A stretch of DNA of 12,334 nucleotides from SLSG01 sp041690235. Lineage in GTDB: Bacteria > Bacteroidota > Bacteroidia > Bacteroidales > UBA7960. Under the pieces are notes generated by a model. The model was not told the origin of the DNA. It ran no database searches and was given only the letters and a program-made list of their open reading frames with translations. A program made the position numbers and the translations under genes. The stretch spans positions 1 to 12,334 of the forward strand of contig JAWLHS010000050.1 of NCBI GenBank assembly GCA_041690235.1, read 5' to 3'. This document shows, piece by piece, positions 7,501 through 12,334 of the stretch; positions within the stretch are counted from its first letter, which is position 1; each line of letters begins with the position of its first letter.

Positions 7501-7840
7501 AAGAGACATGCTGCGGCTTGATGACATCCTGGTAACGGCCTCAGGTCTGACCACCGGAATGGATGAGGGCAGCCCGGGAGGAACCCGCCTGGAGCAGAAC
7601 GCACCCAATCCATTTTCTGAACAGACCCGGATTACCTTCAGGCTGCAAGTCCCTTCCCGGGTGCGTATAGACATTTTTGATGCCGGGGGGAATCTGAGGC
7701 TTCAGATGACCGACCGTCTTTTCCCGGAAGGGAGCCATAGCCTGGATCTGGAGGGCAGCTTGCTGAAGCCCGGCGTGTACTTTTACCGCATGACCACGGA
7801 GGATTTTTCCGGGGTCATGCGTTTTATCCTGCTTCGCTGA
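4511..7840 (+). CDS. Secreted multidomain CotH-kinase-like protein with lamin-tail domain and T9SS sorting signal
   Basis: The protein has 1109 residues from ATG 4511. The open frame begins at 4286, but the signal peptide (MIIRFLLAAIL..., cleavage near LQAQ, 24-27) fixes this start. Domains in order: lamin-tail domain (about 28-166, starting DLVINEIMASNSS); chitobiase/hexosaminidase C-terminal-like domain (about 174-290, with VTIFYTLDGSTP); CotH kinase-like domain (about 301-700); an InlB-type repeat-like segment (about 721-790, with FSHWSG); an unassigned beta-rich region (about 790-1015); and a T9SS type A sorting domain (1027-1109, starting LEQNAPNPFSEQT). CotH landmarks are RKSLRF (Lys372), NGEYWGIHGIRDRYD and MLDTDFGFG, with Asp571 and Asp573 as likely metal ligands. 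CotH of Bacillus phosphorylates spore-coat proteins; the substrate here is unknown. The T9SS signal predicts export to the cell surface or medium. It stands alone, convergent with the CdsA-like gene 32 bases away. Confidence 0.93.
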   Translation: MIIRFLLAAILGPWLLGVGLSFQLQAQDLVINEIMASNSSSFADGDGDFGDWIEIYNPSDAAVGLSGYGLSDDVEHPFRWVFPSAIIHPGQYMVIWASGKDRRDPQSELHANFSVSASGEDILLTHPSGTRTDSVPATVIPTGISMGRKPDGADKLVFFKTPTPGQSNKTEGYEGMLPDLVFSHEPGFFTSGFELEVSSTIPGVTIFYTLDGSTPGEDSNAYAHPMAIGSLEGTPNDISLIPTNDNPNPGPPYYEGWMPPAGEIQKVNVVRAVARKENFIDSRVSTMTYVIDELGTERYTLPVFSLNTDRENLFDPEIGIYIPGEYGNMWQRGDAWERPVHIAFFEKDGGLAFSGDMGVRIHGGTSRSRPRKSLRFYLRGDYGDPWLNYRLFPEKDTDQYKRFLLRNSGNDWDQALFRDGFLQYLARDLHVDTQFFRPAILFVNGEYWGIHGIRDRYDAHYIFSHYGLEEHEIVGMENNSVFDYGNPEGVHHYNAMRSFIANNNMAHEPNLDHVKTLMDTESFIDFQIANIFIMNTDWPGNNLVYWRRITNAYDPEAPPGLDGRWRWKMLDTDFGFGLNFNYVVGVNQGPAHNTLAMAVDPGGPSWPNPPWSTMLLRKLLTNQGFRRDFINRFADLMNTTFREKHVVAVIDSIAAALSPEMPEHIHRWRRPVDMGVWKENLDVMRDFARVRPWRVRQHITGQFQLNGILELDLGVNDPVMGRIRLNTIVPELDGRWTGIYFQGVPVSLEALPSKGFRFSHWSGANSGNGESLVLTLHGNAALTAHFELDPDFEGDALNPQAYPLQQGPYRFDYWNENEPEGNFPPHMLFLQSDMDDPGLEDEMTHRYHVPASDYHADDAGSVGFAYRLSGRTRINGLGEQGISFINTGRGRDLGAALLALDTRGVQDVFVSWTGGTLIPNARVYAIRLQYRIGLEGPFSDLLDGRGNPLEYMRSDAEGHERHFDPVKLPAAANNQAFVQLRWKYYYTGEQLEADHGRRDMLRLDDILVTASGLTTGMDEGSPGGTRLEQNAPNPFSEQTRITFRLQVPSRVRIDIFDAGGNLRLQMTDRLFPEGSHSLDLEGSLLKPGVYFYRMTTEDFSGVMRFILLR

Positions 7841-7872
7841 GTCCGGCAAGAACCAGGGGGGTGGATGTCGCC

Positions 7873-8598
7873 TCACGGACAGAAAGCAGCATAGAGCGCC
7901 ATGAAACTGCCCCCGGCCACTAAACTGTCGAAGCGGTCAAGAAAACCTCCCTGCCCGGGAAGCAGCCTGCTGAAATCCTTCACCCCGTGGTTTCTTTTGT
8001 ACATGGATGCCAGGAAATCCCCGGCAAAGGAGAATGCCACGATACCGCCGGCCATCCCCAGGGTTTCTTCCACCGATTTTCCTGTAATGGTTCTGAGCAA
8101 TACGGCACTGCCCATGGCAAAGAGGAGTCCGCCGACCAGGCCTTCCAGGGTTTTCGCCGGACTGACCCTGGGGAACAGCTGGTGTCGGCCAACCAGTTGT
8201 CCGCTCAGCTGACTGAAGGCGTCAAAGATGGAAAGGACCAGGAATGTGAAAAGGATGGTTTCTTTGGGGAGTTTGCCAAAACTGAAGAACCCCAGCGAAA
8301 AGACAAGGTATAGGAACAGGGACACAAAATAGAAAACGGAGGGGCCTTTCCCGCTTTGCTTGTGTACATGAATCAGCTCCAGCCATCCGATGAGAATGAT
8401 GAGCAGCCCCAGCACCCTGAACCAGTCGGTATGAATGACAATACTGAAGAAAACGACATGGATGATCAAAAAATAGGTGCTGTATTTCAACCAGTTTTGC
8501 CTGCTTTCTTTTCCGGTTTTTTTGCGGTTGATGAAAAAAAAGGCCACTGCGCCCAGGAAGAAATAAGCCAGGATGAAAAGGTATATCCGTAGAATCAT
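7873..8598 (-). CDS. CdsA-like phosphatidate cytidylyltransferase family protein
   Basis: This 241-residue membrane protein carries the CTP-transferase signature in its last 45 residues: SMYKRNHGVKDFSRLLPGQG at 198-217, followed by GFLDRFD at 218-224, with Asp221, Arg222 and Asp224 as expected metal/catalytic residues. A second conserved block, FDAFSQLSGQLVGRHQLFP followed by SPAKTLEG, lies in the middle (about 124-152). True CdsA makes CDP-diacylglycerol from CTP and phosphatidate at the inner membrane. Two deviations stand out: the normally conserved His of PGHGG is Gln216, and the usual DxxAY block reads DAFSQL. Both fit a CdsA-like subgroup that may have a different lipid or role from the housekeeping enzyme. 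At 241 residues it is slightly short for CdsA (usually 260-285). It follows the TauE/SafE-like gene by 36 bases, so co-transcription is likely. Confidence 0.88.
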   Translation of the reverse strand: MILRIYLFILAYFFLGAVAFFFINRKKTGKESRQNWLKYSTYFLIIHVVFFSIVIHTDWFRVLGLLIILIGWLELIHVHKQSGKGPSVFYFVSLFLYLVFSLGFFSFGKLPKETILFTFLVLSIFDAFSQLSGQLVGRHQLFPRVSPAKTLEGLVGGLLFAMGSAVLLRTITGKSVEETLGMAGGIVAFSFAGDFLASMYKRNHGVKDFSRLLPGQGGFLDRFDSLVAGGSFMALYAAFCP

Positions 8599-8634
8599 AA
8601 GCGGTGTTTTGTCAGTGATGTCTTGCCGAAGGGG

Positions 8635-9432
8635 TCAGAAGGCGATCATCAATACACCGACCAGCAGCGTAATCAGGATAAAGAGGCCTTTTACCTTCTT
8701 CTCCGCCTTTTTGACATTGATTTTGTTTAATACGATGGGGCCACCGAAAGCACCCAATGCGGCGCCGGTGCCGAGCAGGATGGTCAGGACAGGGTCGACC
8801 TGCCCCAGCAGCAGGTGGCTGCCCAGGCCCGAAATGGCGTTGAATAAAACGATCATTACGGAGGTTCCAATCACCAGCTTGAGGGGAAGCTTCAGGATGA
8901 ACAGGCCGGCCATGGCCGGGGCGGTACCACTGGTTCCGAACAAGCCTGCAAATCCCCCCGAGATGATTCCAAACAAAGAGATGGAAGCTTTTCTTCCCCC
9001 GGAGAGGTGGCGGTAGGTTTCCTGCCTTTCTTCTGCCCCTTCGGCCAATGGCTTATTTGACAACAACATCAGTCCGGCGAGCAAAATGGCATACACCCCG
9101 AAAGCGGTTTTCAGGACCTCGGGCCGAAGAAGGGATGAAATCCCTGCCCCGAGCAGGGCCCCGGCAATACCGGCCAGGCCAAATGCCATCCCGATGGGAA
9201 AGTTGACATTGCCGTTGCGGTAATGACTGGCCGTACCTACAAGTCCGACGGGAACCGCAGCCGCCAGTGAAGTGGCCACCGCCACCTGGGGCTGGATATG
9301 GAATATCAGGATTAAAACGGGAGGGAAGAATGAGGCACCCCCGCCTCCTACAATCGTGGCCAGCAAACCGATGAGGAAACCCACCAGCGGCAACCAATAA
9401 TAGCTTTGCTGAAAAACCAGTTCCTGTATCAT
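8635..9432 (-). CDS. Sulfite exporter TauE/SafE family membrane permease
   Basis: The start chosen is ATG 9432 (MIQELVFQQSYYWLP), giving 265 residues. The open frame reaches 9546, but the extra 38 residues are polar, basic and unlike the family. The protein has the duplicated four-helix layout of the TauE/SafE (old DUF81) family: a first half opening with GFLIGLLATIVGGGGASFFP and VAVATSLAAAVPVG, a polar linker with EGAEERQETYRHLSGGRK (about 132-149), and a second half with GGFAGLFGTSGTAPAMAG and LVIGTSVMIVLFNAISG. Family members move sulfite, sulfoacetate, taurine-derived anions or other organic anions across the inner membrane; the substrate here cannot be read. It probably shares a transcript with the CdsA-like gene downstream. 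No strong Shine-Dalgarno precedes the chosen start. Confidence 0.88.
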   Translation of the reverse strand: MIQELVFQQSYYWLPLVGFLIGLLATIVGGGGASFFPPVLILIFHIQPQVAVATSLAAAVPVGLVGTASHYRNGNVNFPIGMAFGLAGIAGALLGAGISSLLRPEVLKTAFGVYAILLAGLMLLSNKPLAEGAEERQETYRHLSGGRKASISLFGIISGGFAGLFGTSGTAPAMAGLFILKLPLKLVIGTSVMIVLFNAISGLGSHLLLGQVDPVLTILLGTGAALGAFGGPIVLNKINVKKAEKKVKGLFILITLLVGVLMIAF

Positions 9433-9765
9433 TTGCTGGGATATTGGAGAAACCTGACCACAGGCATCCGGGAAGGAAAGAAATCTCGTTTTTTGTCGCG
9501 CAAAATTTGGTCGTGTTTTCTGGATTGCTCCACGCGGGTTGAACAAAAATCACCGAAAGATACAAAAAGAGACGAAGGTTCGACGCATTCCGGCTTTTTA
9601 TGAGTGAACTTGTATTGGCCGGAAGGGGGTTTTTTTTACACATGTTTTCACAGAATTAGTTGCATATAGACATATTAAGTGGTAAATTAGTGGAATAATA
9701 ATCGATTCCGTGCCCGTCCCGAAAACAATCGGGTCAATGCGTGGAGTCAAAACGAGGTCCCTTTT
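9433..9765. other. Intergenic gap between divergent TauE/SafE-like and triple-repeat genes
   Basis: No gene is convincing in these 333 bases. A minus-strand TATCTTTC (9555-9562) matches TAnnTTTG at 7 of 8 positions and would place transcription start near 9550, supporting the shorter TauE/SafE start at 9432. TTCCGGC (9588-9594) pairs with GCCGGAA (9618-9624), followed by G5 and nine T bases. CCCGA (9718-9722) pairs with TCGGG (9729-9733) about 35 bases before the start at 9766. An AAACGAGG Shine-Dalgarno-like stretch (9750-9757) precedes that start. Confidence 0.5.
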
Positions 9766-10365
9766 ATGAAGAAATTTGGTTTGGTTTTTCTTGTTATCGC
9801 CTTTCTTGCCCTGGTGCTTGTTTCTGTGAGCAGTAACGACAGTAACAGCAGGGTTAATCAACGGACCGGCAACCGCGTTTCCAGTCCCTCGAGCCCCGGC
9901 TTTACCCCGCCTGCACCCCAGGGTTCATCTGCCCAGGCAACCGCCGGGGGTTCTCAGGAGGCTCCGCGCCTGAACCCGCCCCATGGCCAGCCTGGCCATA
10001 TTTGCGAGATTCCCGTCGGGTCTCCGTTGCCTTCTTCTTCCGGCACGACCGCCCCGGCCGGATCTTCCACCGGTTCGCAACCGGTTGCCACAACCACTCC
10101 GACACCAAGCGGTGAAACCCGCCGCCTGAACCCGCCCCATGGCCAGCCGGGCCATATTTGTGAGATTCCCGTTGGGTCTCCGCTTCCTGCGTCTTCAGAT
10201 GCCGCTGCAGGGGGAGCTGCTTCATCTGTGCAGTCTGTTCAGACAACAACAGCCGCCCCGACAGCCAACGGGGACAACCCCCGCCTGAACCCGCCACACG
10301 GGCAGCCGGGCCATATTTGTGAGATTCCCGTCGGGTCTCCCTTGCCGGCATCCAACGAGCAATAA
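9766..10365 (+). CDS. Exported low-complexity protein with three HGQPGHIC-type repeats, function unknown
   Basis: This 199-residue protein has an N-terminal hydrophobic segment (MKKFGLVFLVIAFLALVLVSV, 1-21) that acts as a signal peptide or membrane anchor; no lipobox is visible. The rest is Ser/Thr/Pro/Ala/Gly-rich and probably disordered. It is interrupted by three copies of a 22-residue block, invariant from Arg to Pro, centred on NPPHGQPGHICEIPVGSP: residues 68-89, 120-141 and 173-194. Each block has an H-x4-H-x-C pattern (His73/His78/Cys80, His125/His130/Cys132, His178/His183/Cys185), suggestive of metal binding or a crosslinkable Cys. The copies differ only at synonymous sites. I recall similar single motifs (LNPxHGxPGHxC) near the ends of unnamed Bacteroidota proteins, but know no function. 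The start is supported by GAGG at 9754-9757. It is a lone gene, convergent with the FtsX-type permease across a hairpin. Confidence 0.85.
   Translation: MKKFGLVFLVIAFLALVLVSVSSNDSNSRVNQRTGNRVSSPSSPGFTPPAPQGSSAQATAGGSQEAPRLNPPHGQPGHICEIPVGSPLPSSSGTTAPAGSSTGSQPVATTTPTPSGETRRLNPPHGQPGHICEIPVGSPLPASSDAAAGGAASSVQSVQTTTAAPTANGDNPRLNPPHGQPGHICEIPVGSPLPASNEQ
9967..10032 (+). repeat. Motif repeat copy 1 (coding)
   Basis: This encodes residues 68-89 of the exported protein. The start-to-start distance to copy 2 is 156 bases (52 codons). Compared with copy 2 the codons differ at four places, all silent. Confidence 0.9.
10123..10188 (+). repeat. Motif repeat copy 2 (coding)
   Basis: This encodes residues 120-141. 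The distance to copy 3 is 159 bases (53 codons). Compared with copy 3, seven codons differ, all silent. Confidence 0.9.
10282..10347 (+). repeat. Motif repeat copy 3 (coding)
   Basis: This encodes residues 173-194, ending five codons before the C-terminus. The amino acids are identical to copies 1 and 2, and this copy has the most silent changes (for example CCA-CAC-GGG where the others have CCC-CAT-GGC). Confidence 0.9.
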
Positions 10366-10424
10366 TTCTTGCCTTGCCGGGTCACACGGACAAAACAATT
10401 GATTGATCGCATAGACAGATAGAA

Positions 10425-10461
10425 AGAGGCCGCCTTCAGAATGATTCTGAAGGCGGCCTCT
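10425..10461. terminator. Perfect 18-bp-arm hairpin between convergent genes, probable bidirectional terminator
   Basis: AGAGGCCGCCTTCAGAAT (10425-10442) and its exact reverse complement (10444-10461) flank a single G. The GC-rich stem sits 60 bases after the stop of the repeat protein and 95 bases after the stop of the convergent permease. That position is expected for a terminator serving both genes. Neither side has a good T-run, which is imperfect for an intrinsic terminator. Confidence 0.7.
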
Positions 10462-10478
10462 GCGAATGTTAACCAAGC

Positions 10479-10522
10479 TGAAAACATGGTTAATGAATGG
10501 TTAAAACCGGCTGTTGTTTTCA
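10479..10522. repeat. Secondary inverted repeat downstream of the permease gene
   Basis: TGAAAACA (10479-10486) and TGTTTTCA (10515-10522) are exact 8-base inverted repeats enclosing 28 bases that include two GGTTAA words. On the minus strand this lies just after the permease stop at 10556. It may help end that transcript or be chance. Confidence 0.35.
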
Positions 10523-10555
10523 CGATAGTGGTAAACTTTCCGGCAGACTGTTCAT

Positions 10556-12334
10556 TTACTCCGAGCGCAGGCTTTCGACCGGGTTGGCCCGTGCAGCGCT
10601 GAGCGACTGGTAAAGCATGGCAAGCATGCCTACTGTCCCTGCCAGCAACCCGGCCGTCAGGAACAACCACCAGTGTTGCACCAAGTCGATCTGAAAGGCG
10701 AAATTCTGTTGCCAGCGGCTGACTACCAGGTAGGTGGCGGGCCAGGCAATGATGTTGCCGGCCAGCATCCAGCGCGACAGCTCGCCCGAAAGCATGAGAA
10801 CGATGCGGTGGACAGGCGCTCCAAGGGTCTTCCGGATGCCGATTTCCTTCACTTTCCGGGCCACGGTAAAAGAGGTCAGGGCAAACAGCCCCATGAACGA
10901 GATCACCACCGCCAGGATGGCTGCCGCGGTGATCAATTTATTGATGCGGTCCTCCTGCTGGTACATCCGTTCAAAGTTTTGGTCCACAAAGGTGTAATCG
11001 AAGGTGTAATTGGGGTCGGCCGCCTCAAACCGGGACCGGATAAAATCCATTGACTCTTCAAGGCTCCCCGGCTGCATCCGGATGCTGATGCGGGAGAACC
11101 AGTCTGCATAAGCAGTGAGGACCAGTGGCTCTATTTCGTGGTGAAGGGAAAAGAAGTTGAAGTCAGCCACCACGCCGATGATCCTTCCGGGCATGGTCCA
11201 GACAGTGATTTCCTCACCGATCGGATTGTCCAGTCCCAGTTTCCGCGCCGTCGCCTGGTTGATGATGAAACCGGTGGAATCGGTTCGCATTTCCGGGTCG
11301 AAGTCCCTGCCCTCGATCAGGCGGATGCCGAAGGTTTCAAGGTAATCGTGCTGGATGCGATTCTCATGAACCAGGATGGCCGTGGAAGGATCGTCTCCCC
11401 TCTTGTAGCAATTCTGGGCACTGCGTTGCTGCCCGGGTATGCTTTCCGATGCGGCAACAGAAATGATGTTTGGGTTTTGCAGCAATTCGGCCTTCAGGCT
11501 TTCATAGGAATTGGTGATGGCCCTGGTCAGATTGGTCACCGTAATCACATGCTCCCGGTCAAAACCCAGATCTTTGTGTTTCATATAGTTGACCTGGCGG
11601 TGAACCAGCAACAGCGAGGCGATCAGGAAAATGGAAATGGCAAACTGCAGGCTGACCAATATTTTGCGCAGGGCATGCTTGCCCCCGGCCCCATGCTGGG
11701 TGCCCTTCAGTACAACGATGGGCTCATGGCGCGACAGGTAAAAGGCCGGGTAGATGCCCGACACCACTCCCGTCAGTAAAACAAAAAGGACGATGCCACC
11801 AAGTATCCAGGGGTTTTGCCAGTAGATCAGGCTGAATTTCTCGTCCACCAAGTGGGAAAAGGGCGTGATCAGCAATTCATTCATCAACAGGGCCAGTACA
11901 AAGGCGATCAGGCTGACGATCACCGATTCTCCGATGAACTGTTTGACCAGGTCCTGTTTGTTTGCCCCGATCACCTTGCGCATACCGATCTCCCGGGTCC
12001 TTTTCTCGCTTTGGGCGGTGATCAGGTTCACATAGTTGAATACCGCGATGAGCAGGATGAAGAAGGCCAGGAAGGAAAAGATATACACATTGCGGATATC
12101 GCCCCCTTCCTCATCGGCAAAGCTGAATTGGGAGTGCAGGTATACATCGTGAATGGGCTGCAGGTTGTGGTGCAGGCGGATACCGATTGGCTGGAAGCGT
12201 TCCAGTATCCTTTCGTCGGCCACCCGCAGTACTTTTTCCCTGAAGGCCTGGGGGTCGGCATCGGCACGCATCAGGATGTAGGTGGGAAAGGAAATTCCGT
12301 TGTTCTCGATGATGGACCATTCCGGTCGCAAAAG
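10556..12334 (-). CDS. ABC transporter permease, MacB/FtsX type, partial (N-terminus beyond right edge)
   Basis: This is the C-terminal 592 residues of a protein that continues past 12334; the frame is open to the edge and no true start is visible. The order is: the end of a first MacB-type periplasmic domain (about 1-80); an FtsX block with a helix at about 82-105 and the cytoplasmic REIGMRKVIGA motif (about 113-123); two further helices; a middle helix after HALRKILVSLQFAISIF; a second periplasmic domain; and a second FtsX block with KEIGIRKTLGA (about 495-505), ending in ANPVESLRSE. The paired EIGxRKxxGA motifs mark the coupling helices that contact the ATPase. This tandem layout of about 800 residues is abundant in Bacteroidota and is usually annotated as a MacB-like efflux or envelope-stress permease. 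Such transporters are mechanical and act on periplasmic substrates; the substrate here is unknown. No ATPase gene is within the window. Confidence 0.92.
   Translation of the reverse strand, partial: LLRPEWSIIENNGISFPTYILMRADADPQAFREKVLRVADERILERFQPIGIRLHHNLQPIHDVYLHSQFSFADEEGGDIRNVYIFSFLAFFILLIAVFNYVNLITAQSEKRTREIGMRKVIGANKQDLVKQFIGESVIVSLIAFVLALLMNELLITPFSHLVDEKFSLIYWQNPWILGGIVLFVLLTGVVSGIYPAFYLSRHEPIVVLKGTQHGAGGKHALRKILVSLQFAISIFLIASLLLVHRQVNYMKHKDLGFDREHVITVTNLTRAITNSYESLKAELLQNPNIISVAASESIPGQQRSAQNCYKRGDDPSTAILVHENRIQHDYLETFGIRLIEGRDFDPEMRTDSTGFIINQATARKLGLDNPIGEEITVWTMPGRIIGVVADFNFFSLHHEIEPLVLTAYADWFSRISIRMQPGSLEESMDFIRSRFEAADPNYTFDYTFVDQNFERMYQQEDRINKLITAAAILAVVISFMGLFALTSFTVARKVKEIGIRKTLGAPVHRIVLMLSGELSRWMLAGNIIAWPATYLVVSRWQQNFAFQIDLVQHWWLFLTAGLLAGTVGMLAMLYQSLSAARANPVESLRSE

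Noticed and set aside
7841..7872. Terminator between the convergent CotH and CdsA-like genes
   Set aside because: The 32-base gap shows no stem-loop I could support.
9433..9546. N-terminal extension of the TauE/SafE-like gene
   Set aside because: The added 38 residues are basic and polar and do not fit the family. A possible promoter near 9555 would leave almost no leader for ATG 9546.
9588..9638. Hairpin TTCCGGC/GCCGGAA followed by G5 and T9 as a plus-strand terminator
   Set aside because: No plus-strand gene lies upstream to terminate, the loop is 23 bases and the stem is separated from the T-run by five G bases. The T-run more likely belongs to a promoter region.
9598..9861. 87-codon minus-strand frame over the start of the repeat gene
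   Set aside because: Composition is random and it overlaps the signal-peptide coding region of a supported gene.
9967..10347. CRISPR-like array from three spaced near-identical blocks
   Set aside because: The blocks are 66 bases long with spacers of about 90 bases, lie in one open frame, and differ only at silent codon positions. This is protein repetition, not CRISPR.
9902..10351. 149-codon antisense frame across the triple repeat
   Set aside because: Its apparent repeats merely mirror the real repeats on the plus strand; there is no signal or start context.

Overview
The window looks like chromosomal DNA from a Bacteroidota organism with moderately high GC. The evidence is a very large secreted protein ending in a type IX secretion (T9SS) C-terminal sorting domain, a tandem-FtsX ABC permease of the Bacteroidota type ending in ANPVESLRSE, a DUF6146-type exported protein, few Shine-Dalgarno sequences, and AT-rich -7 boxes resembling TAnnTTTG. 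No mobile element, CRISPR array, tRNA or rRNA is visible. All functions are read from sequence motifs alone.

Layout. (1) 1-1265, minus strand: the ATPase (cut by the left edge) and the substrate-binding lipoprotein of a zinc/manganese-type ABC importer, joined by an ATGA overlap. A perfect 9-bp-arm palindrome lies upstream at 1318-1339 and is a candidate metal-regulator operator. (2) 1422-1847, minus: a small exported DUF6146-like protein. (3) 1947-4311, minus: a likely operon of a polyprenol/diacylglycerol-kinase-like membrane protein and a CDP-alcohol phosphatidyltransferase (TAATG overlap), followed by an exported protein with a small N-terminal SH3/LSm-like segment and a beta-barrel-like remainder. 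(4) 4511-7840, plus: a 1109-residue secreted CotH-kinase-like protein with lamin-tail, chitobiase-C-like, CotH, InlB-repeat-like and T9SS domains. (5) 7873-9432, minus: a TauE/SafE-family permease followed by a CdsA-like CTP transferase, convergent with the CotH gene. (6) 9766-10365, plus: a short exported, low-complexity protein carrying three identical copies of an HGQPGHIC-containing motif. (7) 10425-10461: a strong bidirectional terminator hairpin. (8) 10556-12334, minus: a MacB/FtsX-type permease cut by the right edge.

How the genes may work together. Three lipid-headgroup membrane enzymes flank the CotH gene: a CTP-dependent kinase-like protein, a CdsA-like cytidylyltransferase and a CDP-alcohol phosphotransferase. 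Together they could carry out phosphorylation, CDP activation and headgroup transfer on one lipid alcohol, but this is inference. The least explained object is the triple-repeat protein. Its 22-residue core is invariant in all three copies while the codons have drifted synonymously and the linkers have diverged, which indicates selection on a possible His/Cys metal- or ligand-binding module.
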